Positions 1 to 9,438 of a stretch of DNA of 64,000 nucleotides are shown in pieces. The translations under genes and the position numbers were made by a program. Source of the stretch: Luteimonas gilva (GTDB lineage Bacteria; Pseudomonadota; Gammaproteobacteria; Xanthomonadales; Xanthomonadaceae); contig NZ_SZUA01000002.1 of NCBI RefSeq assembly GCF_005239095.1, forward strand, positions 124,001-188,000. The letters are read 5' to 3'. Each line of letters begins with the position of its first letter. Position 1 is the stretch's first letter. The notes under the pieces are model-generated. The model did not search any database and was not told the origin of the DNA. It saw only the letters and a program-made list of their open reading frames with translations.

Positions 1-1365
1 CCGCGCCTGGAATCGGATGCGAGCCGCGTGCAGATCCTCACCTTGCACAAGAGCAAAGGCCTCGAATTTCCGCTGGTTTTTCTGCCGTTCGCCGGCGTCG
101 GCCGCAACGCTTCGTCGAAATCCGGCTTCATCGCCTACCACGACGATGCCGACGAACGCGTCCGCCAATGGAAGACGGACGACGCGCACGGCGCGGTGCC
201 GTGGAAGCAGGCCAACGGCCGCGCCCAGCAGGAGGAATCCGAAGAGGACATGCGCCTGCTGTACGTGGGCTTGACCCGCGCGATCGATTTTCTGTGGACT
301 TGCGGTGGCGCCGTATTCGCGAACGGCAAGTCGGCGCTGTTCCGCTTGCTGGGCGGCGCGCAACCCAGCGCATTTCTGCGGCACGAACTGGGCGATCGTT
401 TGTACGTCGACGATCGCCCGCTCGATCCCGAGGACGTCATGCGCTTGCGTGCGGCCGCGGTTGCGCCGACCCCGCCGCCGCGCGTGCCGCAAGGGCCGCT
501 CCGGCGCGACTGGTGGATCCATAGCTTCAGCCAGCTGCATCGCCAGCGCCCGCACGGCGTCGCCGCTTTGGTCGAGGAAACCTCGGCGGGCGACGAAAGG
601 CCCAGCGCGGATTGGCCGCTCGCGGCGCGCGCGTTTTCGGGCGAACGCTTCGGCAACACGCTGCACTACGCGTTGGAGCATGCGAATTTCGCCGCCTGGC
701 GCGATGCCGAGGGCGTGCCGGACGGCGAAACCGACCTGCTGCGCCGCGCGCTGCGCAGCCAGGGCTATCGCGAGGACCAGGATGCCGACGGCATCGCCGA
801 ACTCGCGCCGCTGGTTCGCGCCACGCTGCAGGCGACGCTCTCGGCAGGCGATCTCCACTTCCGCCTGTGCGACCTGCCGCCCGCGCAGCGCATCGCCGAG
901 CTCGAATTCCATTTCACCCTGGACGATGCGGACGGCGCCGCGCTGCTGGCGCTGCTGCACGCGCACGGTTTGACTTCGGATCGTCGCGATTTCGGGGTCT
1001 GGCCGCGCTTGAACGGGCTGATGAACGGCAAGATCGATTTGATCGTCCGCGCCGACGGCCGCGCCTTCGTGATCGACTACAAGTCCAACTTCCTGCCCGA
1101 TTACGGCGAGGCGTCGCTGCAACGGGCGATGGCCGCACACGAATACGATCTGCAGGCGCTGCTGTACGCGGTCGCCGTGCATCGCTGGCTGCGCTTGCGA
1201 TTGGGCGACGCGTACCGTTTCGAGCGCCATTTCGGCGGCGTGCGTTATCTGTTTTGCCGCGGACTCGATCCGCGCCATCCGCAGCGCGGCGTCGTGACGC
1301 CAGCATTGCCGCGCGAACTGATCGAAGCCGCGGATGCGTTGTTGTCGAACGGGAAGCGCGCATGA
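1..1365 (+). CDS. recB: RecB, exodeoxyribonuclease V beta subunit, 3' part
   Basis: This is the C-terminal 454 codons of RecB, the helicase-nuclease subunit of the RecBCD double-strand-break repair enzyme; the reading frame is open from base 1, so the 5' part lies outside the window. The start shows a UvrD-type helicase motif (LTLHKSKGLEFPLVFLP), followed by the 'ESEEDMRLLYVGLTRA' motif. Near the end lies the RecB-family nuclease core: 'GKIDLIVRADGRAFVIDYKSN' supplies the D...DYK metal ligands and 'LQALLYAVAVHRWL' the QxxxY-like helix. The stop overlaps the recD start in an ATGA, so the two genes are translationally coupled. recC is expected just upstream. Confidence 0.95.
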   Translation, partial: PRLESDASRVQILTLHKSKGLEFPLVFLPFAGVGRNASSKSGFIAYHDDADERVRQWKTDDAHGAVPWKQANGRAQQEESEEDMRLLYVGLTRAIDFLWTCGGAVFANGKSALFRLLGGAQPSAFLRHELGDRLYVDDRPLDPEDVMRLRAAAVAPTPPPRVPQGPLRRDWWIHSFSQLHRQRPHGVAALVEETSAGDERPSADWPLAARAFSGERFGNTLHYALEHANFAAWRDAEGVPDGETDLLRRALRSQGYREDQDADGIAELAPLVRATLQATLSAGDLHFRLCDLPPAQRIAELEFHFTLDDADGAALLALLHAHGLTSDRRDFGVWPRLNGLMNGKIDLIVRADGRAFVIDYKSNFLPDYGEASLQRAMAAHEYDLQALLYAVAVHRWLRLRLGDAYRFERHFGGVRYLFCRGLDPRHPQRGVVTPALPRELIEAADALLSNGKRA

Positions 1366-3278
1366 GCGTCAGGCGCCGGACCGAACCCGCGGATCGCGAG
1401 ACCTTGCGCGCGGTGGACCGCGCCTTCGCCGATGCGTTGCGCCGCCAGGATCGCGCGCGCGGCGCCGATACCGACGAACGCGTGCTGCAGGCGGCGACGC
1501 TGGCGTCGTTCGCGGTGGGCGAAGGCCATGCGGCGTTCGACCCGGCGCGACCGCAGCTGCTGATCGACGACGGCCGCCCCTGGCCGGAAGCCAGCGAATG
1601 GCGTGCGGCGCTGGCCGCTTCCCGATGGATCGATGCGCCTGCGGCGGACGCGGCTTCCGATCCGGCGAAGCCGCTGACGTTCGAAGGCGGCCTGTTGTAT
1701 TTGCGCCGTTACCGCGAATACGAGCGGCGCCTGGCCGCGGGCTTGCTGCGTTTGGCGCAATCGGATGCCGCGCCGGCCGATGTGCGCCCGCTCGCATCGC
1801 TGTTCGCCGCACTGTTCCCGCAAGCGCGCCAAGGCGATTTGCAGGCGCGCGCCGCGGCGCTGGCGCTGCTGCGCAAGCTGTTGTTCGTCACCGGCGGACC
1901 GGGCACGGGCAAGACCACCACCATCGCGCGCCTGCTGGCGCTGTTGGCGGCGCAAGCGCGCGAAACCGGCCACGCCGCGCCCCGGATCGCGCTGGCCGCG
2001 CCCACCGGCCGCGCCGCGGAACGGATGGCGCAAAGTTTGGCGAGCGCGATCGCGCAGATGCGCGCGGCCGGCATCGACCCCGCGCTGTGCGACGCGCTGC
2101 CCGCCGAAGCGCGCACGCTGCACCGCTTGCTCGGCCCGGTCGGCGACACGCCGCGCTTCCGCCACGATCGCGACAATCCGTTGCCGTTCGATGCCGTGGT
2201 GGTCGACGAGGCATCGATGGTCGACTTGCCGCTGATGTGCAAGCTGGTGGAAGCCGTCCCCAGCGGCGCGCGGTTGATCCTGCTCGGCGATCGCGACCAA
2301 TTGCCGTCGGTGGAAGCCGGCGACGTGCTGGCAGCCATCGTCGATGCCGCCGGCGAAGACGAAACGCTCGCGCCGGAAGATGCCGCCGCGCTGGCGCCGT
2401 TGCTCGGCGCACCGCCGAAGCGCGGCGCCTCCGTCGCGAACGACAGCGAAGCCGCGGCGCGGCAGATGTCGCTGTTCGTGCGCGCCACGCCGGCGCCGTC
2501 GGCGTCGCCGTTAGCCGGCCATCGCGTGCAATTGCGCCGTGGCTATCGGCAATCGCAGTCGCTGGAACTGGCGCCGTTGGCCGAGGCTGCGCGTCTGGGC
2601 GATGCGGACCGAGTGCTGTCGCTGCTGGGCGGAGGCTTGCGCGGCGTCGCCTACCACGCCGGCGCGACCGATCCGCTCGCCGCCTCCACGCGCGAAGCGC
2701 TGCTGACGCCCTGGCGCGAACTGACGGTGCTGGACGATCCCGCCGCGGCGCTCGAACGCGCCGCGCGCCAACGCGTGCTGTGCGCACTGCGCGACGGCGC
2801 GCAAGGCGCATCGCGCTTGAACGCGCGCATCGAAGAAGCCCTGGCCGGCGCCCAGCGCGAGACTTATTTCCACGGACGTTTGCTGCTGGTCGCCGAGAAC
2901 AGCTACCGCCACGGCCTGTTCAACGGCGACATCGGCGTCTGCCTGCGCGGCTCCGACGGCGCCGCCGTCGCCTGGTTCGGCGGCGCCGCCGGCGTCCGCG
3001 GCTTCCACCCCGCCACCCTGCCCGCGCACACCGGCGCCTTCGCCGTCACCGTGCACAAAGCGCAAGGTTCCGAATTCGACACCGTATGGCTGCAAATGCC
3101 CGCCGTGGACACCCGCGTCGCCTCCCGCGAATTGCTCTACACCGCCATCACCCGCGCCCGTAATGCATTGCACCTGTGCGCGGACGAAACCGTGCTGCGC
3201 GCGGCGCTGGCGCGACATGCGATGCGGGTTTCCGGGTTGGCGGGGCGGTTGAAGGCACGCGTCGCTAGCGAACACTAG
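1362..3278 (+). CDS. recD: RecD, exodeoxyribonuclease V alpha subunit
   Basis: RecD is the 5'-3' helicase subunit of RecBCD. The 638-residue product is of normal length. Walker A is GGPGTGKTTT (K184), Walker B is VDEASMVD (D282-E283), and the C-terminal helicase motif is 'FAVTVHKAQGSEFDTVWLQMP' followed by 'ELLYTAITRAR'. The start is fixed by the ATGA overlap with recB. The last residues (MRVSGLAGRLKARVASEH) are echoed in decayed form about 2.5 kb downstream, which suggests that the 3' end of this gene was the insertion point for the accessory DNA that follows. Confidence 0.95.
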   Translation: MSVRRRTEPADRETLRAVDRAFADALRRQDRARGADTDERVLQAATLASFAVGEGHAAFDPARPQLLIDDGRPWPEASEWRAALAASRWIDAPAADAASDPAKPLTFEGGLLYLRRYREYERRLAAGLLRLAQSDAAPADVRPLASLFAALFPQARQGDLQARAAALALLRKLLFVTGGPGTGKTTTIARLLALLAAQARETGHAAPRIALAAPTGRAAERMAQSLASAIAQMRAAGIDPALCDALPAEARTLHRLLGPVGDTPRFRHDRDNPLPFDAVVVDEASMVDLPLMCKLVEAVPSGARLILLGDRDQLPSVEAGDVLAAIVDAAGEDETLAPEDAAALAPLLGAPPKRGASVANDSEAAARQMSLFVRATPAPSASPLAGHRVQLRRGYRQSQSLELAPLAEAARLGDADRVLSLLGGGLRGVAYHAGATDPLAASTREALLTPWRELTVLDDPAAALERAARQRVLCALRDGAQGASRLNARIEEALAGAQRETYFHGRLLLVAENSYRHGLFNGDIGVCLRGSDGAAVAWFGGAAGVRGFHPATLPAHTGAFAVTVHKAQGSEFDTVWLQMPAVDTRVASRELLYTAITRARNALHLCADETVLRAALARHAMRVSGLAGRLKARVASEH

Positions 3279-3411
3279 GCCTTGCGCCGATACCTATATG
3301 TATAGCTGAGTCAGGCGACTTCTTATCAATCTCTTTGCAGATTGATCGAGGTGGCCACAGGTTTCTTTCGTTGCCGTCTTTCCAGTTCCAACGCATGGAA
3401 GAGGCGGAACG

Positions 3412-5202
3412 ATGGACGAGGCTTCGGTCACCACGTTCTTATTCGATGGATTTAAGGCATTCCGCGGCGGGCCGCTGGACGATGCAAGCGGATACGTCGT
3501 TTTCCGTGTCCTCTACGAACATCTCGACGGCATGGTCCGGCAGTTCGGCATCGATCTGTTCGGTCGGTTCCTGACCTGGGTCGGCACCGCCGCGACTACC
3601 TTGTTGACGCTGTGGTTCCTGGTCGAAGGATTCCAAATCCTCATCGGCCGCTCGCAGCGCTCAATGACGGCTTTCGTGACCGAGACGACGCAGGCGCTGG
3701 TGATCACGACCATCGCCACCGGGGCCTGCCTGGGCGGCGGTTCGCTGTACGAATGGGTCGACCATGACCTGGGCCAAATGGTCCACCGCGTCATCACCGG
3801 CCAGACCGGCGATGTCTTCGAAGGCATCGACCGGATGCTGGGTTACATGCAGATGGCCTTCGGGTTCATCGACGAAATCCAGGCCGGCGACAACGGCGCT
3901 CTGCTTGATGCCAAGGATAGAAACATGGGCTTCGTCGCCGTAGGCATGGGCGGCCCGGCCATCGTCGCCGGCGCCCTGCTGCTGATGTACAAGCTGATGC
4001 TGGCGCTATGCCTGGGTTTCGCGCCCTTGTTCGTGTTGTGTCTGCTGTTTCCTCAGACCAAGGCGTTGTTCTGGGGTTGGCTGAACCACTTGGTCGGCGT
4101 GCTGTTCGCTTTGTCGGTACTGCACGTCATGGCCGCGATCGCCGTGAACATGATCTGCGCCGTGGCGGCGACCTTCTGGACAGCCAAGCTGACCGGCGCG
4201 TCGGTGGAAGGCATCAACAGCCTGGCGATGCAGCAGGGCGGTTTGGGACTGATCTTGACCACCTTGATCATCGGCGCACCGGCGGCCGCAGCTAAGTTCT
4301 TCAAGGGGCTGTTGGGGGATTTCAACCCGTATTCGGCGTTCGGCCAAGGTGCGGCAGCCCACACCGGTACGGCGCACGCCCCTCAACCGCACATGCATGC
4401 ACGTTCGCACACAGACCCAGGCGAGCGCCAGCAGGCGCCTGTGCAGACGCATGCGCATCGCGTACCTGCGTCCACGCATACGGTCGCGCATGAGGATCGG
4501 GTTAAGCCGGCCGAGGATACGCGGTCGTTCTTGGAGCGGTATCCGAATGCGACAGCTTCGTTGGACAACCGAACCGGGACAGGCGATTCGTTGCCTGCGC
4601 AACTTGTGGCTCTACGCGATAGGGGCGCTGTAGCAAGCACTGTATTTGGTGACAAGGTAGATCGCCTGATAGGCCTTTCGGCAACGCTTCAGCAAGACCT
4701 TCTTCAACTACAAACAAAGCACTGGAAGATTGTATATGGCGCACCAGACAAAGGTTCAATTACGGACAGAAGCACCGACCCGCCATCAATAATTATTGAT
4801 GGACGCTGGAAGGGCAACGACAAAGAAACCTTACGCGCGCTCGTGCACGAAATTGGGCATGCAAGTTACCCATACAAGCCCGACTATTCGTCACGTGAGG
4901 CGTACATTCGTGGCGCGTTATGCGATGAGGCCGCAGCCATGGTTAAGAACATTCAAATAAGGAGAGAAATACTGGAATCAACCAATGCGCAGACTGATAT
5001 CGGTTTGAATGGAACCGCGGTTAATCACGAAAAATATAACGCCGCCTACGATCAGTACTTATTAGATAAAGATGAAGTCAAGTTACGAACGTCAATCGGC
5101 AATGTATTCGGAGATCATGAATACGTTTCCGTAAGAAAAGGCGCCAAGAAGAGCTACCGAGAATACTATGGAGAAGAGTATGACCTTAGGTACGGTCGTT
5201 AG
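3412..5202 (+). CDS. VirB6/TrbL-like membrane protein fused to C-terminal HExxH metallopeptidase domain (putative polymorphic toxin)
   Basis: A 596-residue two-part protein. Residues 1-300 resemble VirB6/TrbL inner-membrane proteins of type IV secretion, with hydrophobic segments near 53-75, 88-108, 170-205, 218-248 and 268-290. Residues 310-385 form a His/Pro-rich linker. Residues about 400-596 contain LVHEIGH (H479, E480, H483), the zinc motif of zincin proteases; D505/E506 in 'LCDEAAAM' could be the third ligand. Base composition falls sharply in the C-terminal third, as in toxin domains exchanged by recombination. No other T4SS gene lies nearby, so this is not part of a normal VirB cluster. 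VirB6-type leaders on toxins are known from surveys of polymorphic toxins; the protease and toxin roles are inference. The start has a GGAAGAGG-type ribosome site. The next gene overlaps its end. Confidence 0.75.
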   Translation: MDEASVTTFLFDGFKAFRGGPLDDASGYVVFRVLYEHLDGMVRQFGIDLFGRFLTWVGTAATTLLTLWFLVEGFQILIGRSQRSMTAFVTETTQALVITTIATGACLGGGSLYEWVDHDLGQMVHRVITGQTGDVFEGIDRMLGYMQMAFGFIDEIQAGDNGALLDAKDRNMGFVAVGMGGPAIVAGALLLMYKLMLALCLGFAPLFVLCLLFPQTKALFWGWLNHLVGVLFALSVLHVMAAIAVNMICAVAATFWTAKLTGASVEGINSLAMQQGGLGLILTTLIIGAPAAAAKFFKGLLGDFNPYSAFGQGAAAHTGTAHAPQPHMHARSHTDPGERQQAPVQTHAHRVPASTHTVAHEDRVKPAEDTRSFLERYPNATASLDNRTGTGDSLPAQLVALRDRGAVASTVFGDKVDRLIGLSATLQQDLLQLQTKHWKIVYGAPDKGSITDRSTDPPSIIIDGRWKGNDKETLRALVHEIGHASYPYKPDYSSREAYIRGALCDEAAAMVKNIQIRREILESTNAQTDIGLNGTAVNHEKYNAAYDQYLLDKDEVKLRTSIGNVFGDHEYVSVRKGAKKSYREYYGEEYDLRYGR

Positions 5203-5716
5203 AAGATCGGCAATTACGGCAGTTTTTATATCTTTCGCAGCGGCGGCGGCAGATAGCTCCCAAGACATCAATACATCCAGCAGGCAGAGGCTATGGGTGC
5301 TATTGGATTCTATGGGGCAAAACATGCCGCTGACGAAACCCTCTTTTGAAAGCGTTCTGAATGTTTCTACTTATGAAAGGGAGGAGGAACACCGTGACGG
5401 TATTGTTTTGATCGGTGAGCCTCACGCCCTTAGCAACTATCTAGGTGTGTCAGACCTGAAGCTTCAGCTCGACAATGAACATAAATTTCGCCATGCGAGT
5501 CTAACGGTTCACGGAGCGTGCATAACGTACAAGGAAGTCAAGAAAAAATATGGCCCACTTGTCATCGTAGACTCTCCAAAAGGGCATACACCGTTCGACG
5601 ACACAATCGCCCAATCAATCCAGCCATGGGGCAGCTACTATTTCGTGTTCTTAGATATAGCTGCGGATTGCTTGCACTCAGTGGCGCTTAGCCCTCGAAA
5701 AGAAGAGGGGATTTAG
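5180..5716 (+). CDS. small exported protein, putative immunity partner of the upstream metallopeptidase
   Basis: A 178-residue protein of no family I can name. It begins inside the end of the upstream gene (23-base overlap); ATG 5180 is preferred over 5168 because GGAGAAG lies 6-9 bases before it. The N-terminus (VVRRSAITAVFISFAAAAAD) is a typical Sec signal peptide, so the mature protein should be periplasmic, which fits neutralising a toxin that acts in the envelope. The mature part has two cysteines (in HGACITYK and AADCLHS) that could form a disulfide. The gene is AT-rich compared with the flanking chromosome and shares that composition with the toxin C-terminus. The immunity role is inferred only from overlap, signal peptide and composition. 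Confidence 0.6.
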   Translation: MTLGTVVRRSAITAVFISFAAAAADSSQDINTSSRQRLWVLLDSMGQNMPLTKPSFESVLNVSTYEREEEHRDGIVLIGEPHALSNYLGVSDLKLQLDNEHKFRHASLTVHGACITYKEVKKKYGPLVIVDSPKGHTPFDDTIAQSIQPWGSYYFVFLDIAADCLHSVALSPRKEEGI

Positions 5717-5771
5717 AACCTGTAGCGGGTTCAACTACTCTGTGCGCGCCGATTGCACTGCCTCGGGTAAA

Positions 5772-5850
5772 TACTGGCGCCGCGCTGGCGGCATGCGGTG
5801 CGGGTTTCTGGGTTGGCGGGCGATTAAAAAGAGTCGGCCGCTAGCACGTA
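5772..5850 (+). pseudogene. decayed partial copy of the recD 3' end
   Basis: The sequence around 5791-5820 matches recD 3216-3245 at about 27 of 30 bases (shared core TGCGGGTTTCyGGGTTGGCGG). Weaker similarity extends on both sides, including the terminal CGCTAGC near the stop. It carries no usable reading frame. It lies between the putative toxin-immunity pair and the SIR2-like gene, so it looks like the old recD terminus left behind when new DNA, bringing its own recD end, was inserted or recombined there. No recombinase gene is visible. Confidence 0.65.
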
Positions 5851-5928
5851 CGAAGAGCCTACCTGGATTGATCCGTAACCAGATGTCCGCTCTTGGCAAG
5901 AACCAGTCATCGATACGACAGCAGGTGA

Positions 5929-8900
5929 CTAGGGTCGAGCACCGGCACGTACTAATGCCTCTTGGAGACGCCGAGAAACGTGCTCCGGTAGTGCGTCGAG
6001 TCGCGCGGCCACCTCAGTGAGGTACGCAAGGTCGAACCCTGCTATGCCGTCGGACAGGTAGATCAGCAGCTGTGCAGTAGCCTCCTGGAAACGAGTGACC
6101 AGATCACTGGCGCGTAACTCGAACAAGACGTGATTGTGTTCCCCGGGCAGCGCCGGCATGCGAGTCGCCAGCTGCACACCCGCCGGAAAGTGCACGCCCA
6201 AATGGGGAAGCCACTCGACCATTTCCCGGCACTCCCTCGGAGCAAGCGGCGCGAGCACGCCCTGGAGCCGTTCCTGCCAATAGCGAGAGAGCCAACCCTC
6301 CCAAACCTTGTCGACTCCCTGAGGATCCAGCTGCCGCAGCATGTATTCGATCTGCGATGCAAACGTAGTTCGATTTTCCTCCGTGCCGTGCTGGAATAAA
6401 TTCGGGAGTAGTTGTTGCAGCGGGTTGTCGACGTGGAAGACACACAGGGCTGCATAGAACTCGATCAGTCGCGCGCGATGTTCCGGCAGATCCGCAGGAG
6501 CTCGCGCCACGGCCTCCAGGAAAGCGGGCAACAACGCATTAACTAACGGGGGATAAAGTCGCCCCCAAGATAGAAAGCCATGCCATGCTTGCGCGAAGAT
6601 CCGCGAATCAGCGTCCTGGAACAGAGGTATCAAGTGCTCCCGTGCCCACGCCTCGTCGAGCCGAAATAGGAAGGCGGCTTGGCTCGCTAATATGGAACGT
6701 GCATGCGCTCCTTTCGACGTCGGATCGTGGATGGCTTCGGTAAATCGCTCGCGGTAATAAGGAGGCATCGCCCAATCCGTGCCCTCTTTGCCCTTCAGCG
6801 TGAGCGAGAGCGCGGCGAGCCAGTACTCGACCAGCACACCACCTGATCGGTTGATGGCCCGTGTCAGCCAGTCGTTGTCGAAGTCGGCATCGTCGTCGGA
6901 TTCCAACGCGGCCCAGAGGTGCTCTGCGATCGGGTTCGCGATCTCCAGCAATTCTGACGCGAACGGCTTGCCGCCATCCTTGACCAGCCGCAGCAGGGCA
7001 TCGGCGATGTCCCGGGTATGTTCGGTATGCAAATCATTGCGAGCGGCGGCTTCGAGCAGGCGACGCCATTGGGTACTGTCCAGTTCTGCGTCCTGGAATC
7101 CCTGCAACGTCGCTGACCACAAGTCGGATGACCATAGTGCCCGCTGCTCCAGCTCGGCGACCAGCCGAAAGCCCCAGTCGGGGGCCGACTTGGCAACATC
7201 CCGCACTGCCGACAGCAGTCCCTCGCGACTGGGACCATCGAAGTCGGTGCCTTTGAATTCCAAGAGAGCGTCGAGCTGCTCACTTGGTGGCTTCGCGACC
7301 AATTGTTCGGTTGACCAGGGGCTCTTTGACCCGACCCACCCTCCGCCCATCCAGTGCGTTAGGTCTGGATGCTCGGAGACGATCCACTGCGGAAAACGCG
7401 CACGAATGGGCGCCAGAACGGCCTCTGCGAGCGCACAGTCTGGCTTCGCTGCCAACAACCACGATAACCAGTCGAACTGGAAGCGCTGAGCGTGTATTTC
7501 GGCCGGCCAGTTGTCAGCATCCTCAAAGTTGGTGGTCACGATGGCATCAATCAATGCCTGCCGCGCGGCGTCCGTAGCGTCTGGATAGCTGAGTGCCGCC
7601 AAGCGATGAACTTCATGGTGCTCGGCGAGCGAATCAAGTTCAAAATGCGACCGAACCCACGCGAGCCGTTCGTCTGCCGACTTGCGGGGGTGCGACGTCA
7701 CGACGTGCACCGCCAATCGCCGAAACAAGGGAACCTTTGAACTCGACAGATACTCGATCCGTGCATCGAATTGCGCGAGGTGATTTGCCCCGAGCCACTC
7801 CATGGCATCACGCGCGGCATCGATGAGCACGTCCGACGCCTCGGTGTAGCGATCCTGCTCATGAGGCTCGATCGCGGATCGTCGATAGCTCATCGAATCC
7901 CACTTGTCCCGCGCACCTGACCACGCAGTCAAATCCACGTGCATGCGCTCGAATCGATAGATCAGCCCAGACAGCAAAGGCTGAGCCAGCTCAGCAAGAT
8001 GTGGTTGTATCTGATTTTTGTAGACCTCGTTCAATAACCAGTGTTCGGTTCGGAGCGCGCATTCTGCGGTTAACCGAGAACGCTCTTCGTCGTCATCGGT
8101 TTCCCGCCAATCGTAGCCGCGCTTGAGCTCAAACTTGTGGGTGCACATCTGCAAAAAGACTGACAGCGTATCGTCAATCAAGCCAAGCGCCTCACAACGT
8201 TCCGCAAGCCACATAAGCACGTGGCGATCTGCCCTTTCTGGCGTGCTCCCGAGCAGCAGCAGGATCCAGCGTCGTAGCATGGCGGGTTCGATCAGCTTAT
8301 TCTTCTCTAGTCCAAGCTCTCGACCAATGGCACTCCAAAGTACGGGATTAAGCTGGAGGCCGTGTCCCGCGATGAGCTCGAAGCATTCGTCGAAGTAATC
8401 AATCGCATAGTGTTTGGCGAGCCAGAAGGCCAGCTGGACTTCGCGCTCGCTAAGCTCGCTTGGCCGGAACAACGCTTCCAAGTGCTTCCTGCCGTCCAGC
8501 CACTTAGGCCATGAGACATCGCGTGCCACGTCAGTGAACAAGCGGCATGTAGATACTTCTCTCAGCGCTTGCTCGATCTCACCGACCAACTCGGGGTCAA
8601 CTGGTGGCGCTCGGCCAACCAGCTCCAACATCCGTGACTGCCATTCAAGCGTCCCACGCGCGCCCCGTTCGGCAAGCTTTGCCACGCCCTCGTAGAGCTC
8701 TCGAAATGCCTCGGCGCCTTCGCCCTTGACGAACCGAACGGGTTGGACTCCGAGAAGGTTCCACTTCCCATCAGTCTCCGTCAGTGCGTATCGCCCTGCT
8801 GAACCGTCAGCCGGCAGCGCCCTGGCCAGGTAGTTCATGACCATGTCGTCGTGGCTATAGCCGACGAACAGAACGGTATGGGTGCGAAAGACGTCCAGCA

Positions 8901-9438
8901 GAAAGCGGCGGGCCCATCCCTCAGTCAAGTAGGCGCGGCCAAAATCGGCATCGGTGAGTACGATGCTGGATGCGCGCGGCAGGGCGCCGTGTACATGCAC
9001 GATGCCCTGGAAGTCGTAGCCCAAGGGCAGCGCGGGCGCTCGGTAAACTTCTGGCAAGTTGCCATAGACCTCTTGCGCCGCTGTCTCAAAGTGGAGGTCG
9101 AAGTTCGTGGTGACCAACTTGATGCGATCCGCTGCACCGAAGAGGCTAATGAGATCGCGATGCAGGTCATTGGGGGCACTGCCTTCCGGTGAGAGCAGTT
9201 CCATGGCGCGCTGGTGAACAGCGACTCCCTGGTGCTGTAGCACGCCAAGGAACCGGTCGAGAGGAAGATCTGGTGCCAGTCCAGTGTTGCGGGCGATCTT
9301 CTCGGCGAGCTTCCAGAAGCTATCTAGATTCGAAGGCGGCCCCATCGAGACGCCGGCGCCCGCAAACACGACGAGCTTGCCGTCCTTGATCGCATCAAGG
9401 ATACGGTCGTCGAAGTCGAGGTTTCCTAGTCGCGGCAT
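5929..9438 (-). CDS. large SIR2-like domain protein, probable anti-phage defence
   Basis: A 1169-residue protein. The first 270 residues form a SIR2-like NAD-binding fold: VVFAGAGVS (23-31), VTTNFD (109-114, N112 and D114), IVHVHGA (146-152, H150 as likely catalytic base) and VLFVGYSHDD (189-198). About 900 residues follow that look alpha-helical, Trp- and Leu-rich and without transmembrane segments, like the sensor regions of SIR2-type defence proteins; the far C-terminus may be the DUF4020 region seen in such proteins. In those systems the SIR2 domain depletes NAD on phage infection. GC is lower than in recBCD or the efflux operon. It stands alone, with no second defence gene on the same strand, and converges on the recD remnant. 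Confidence 0.75.
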   Translation of the reverse strand: MPRLGNLDFDDRILDAIKDGKLVVFAGAGVSMGPPSNLDSFWKLAEKIARNTGLAPDLPLDRFLGVLQHQGVAVHQRAMELLSPEGSAPNDLHRDLISLFGAADRIKLVTTNFDLHFETAAQEVYGNLPEVYRAPALPLGYDFQGIVHVHGALPRASSIVLTDADFGRAYLTEGWARRFLLDVFRTHTVLFVGYSHDDMVMNYLARALPADGSAGRYALTETDGKWNLLGVQPVRFVKGEGAEAFRELYEGVAKLAERGARGTLEWQSRMLELVGRAPPVDPELVGEIEQALREVSTCRLFTDVARDVSWPKWLDGRKHLEALFRPSELSEREVQLAFWLAKHYAIDYFDECFELIAGHGLQLNPVLWSAIGRELGLEKNKLIEPAMLRRWILLLLGSTPERADRHVLMWLAERCEALGLIDDTLSVFLQMCTHKFELKRGYDWRETDDDEERSRLTAECALRTEHWLLNEVYKNQIQPHLAELAQPLLSGLIYRFERMHVDLTAWSGARDKWDSMSYRRSAIEPHEQDRYTEASDVLIDAARDAMEWLGANHLAQFDARIEYLSSSKVPLFRRLAVHVVTSHPRKSADERLAWVRSHFELDSLAEHHEVHRLAALSYPDATDAARQALIDAIVTTNFEDADNWPAEIHAQRFQFDWLSWLLAAKPDCALAEAVLAPIRARFPQWIVSEHPDLTHWMGGGWVGSKSPWSTEQLVAKPPSEQLDALLEFKGTDFDGPSREGLLSAVRDVAKSAPDWGFRLVAELEQRALWSSDLWSATLQGFQDAELDSTQWRRLLEAAARNDLHTEHTRDIADALLRLVKDGGKPFASELLEIANPIAEHLWAALESDDDADFDNDWLTRAINRSGGVLVEYWLAALSLTLKGKEGTDWAMPPYYRERFTEAIHDPTSKGAHARSILASQAAFLFRLDEAWAREHLIPLFQDADSRIFAQAWHGFLSWGRLYPPLVNALLPAFLEAVARAPADLPEHRARLIEFYAALCVFHVDNPLQQLLPNLFQHGTEENRTTFASQIEYMLRQLDPQGVDKVWEGWLSRYWQERLQGVLAPLAPRECREMVEWLPHLGVHFPAGVQLATRMPALPGEHNHVLFELRASDLVTRFQEATAQLLIYLSDGIAGFDLAYLTEVAARLDALPEHVSRRLQEALVRAGARP

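Noticed and set aside
135-3275. Long reading frames on the minus strand opposite recB and recD
   Set aside because: They are Arg/Ala/Pro-rich antisense frames caused by high GC, with no domain motifs.
3412-4350. Remnant of a complete type IV secretion cluster
   Set aside because: Only a VirB6-like segment is present; no VirB4, VirB8-VirB11 or VirD4 gene adjoins it.
5742-6020. A 92-codon plus-strand frame
   Set aside because: It covers the recD remnant and the end of the SIR2-like gene and has no convincing ribosome site or family; it is treated as chance.
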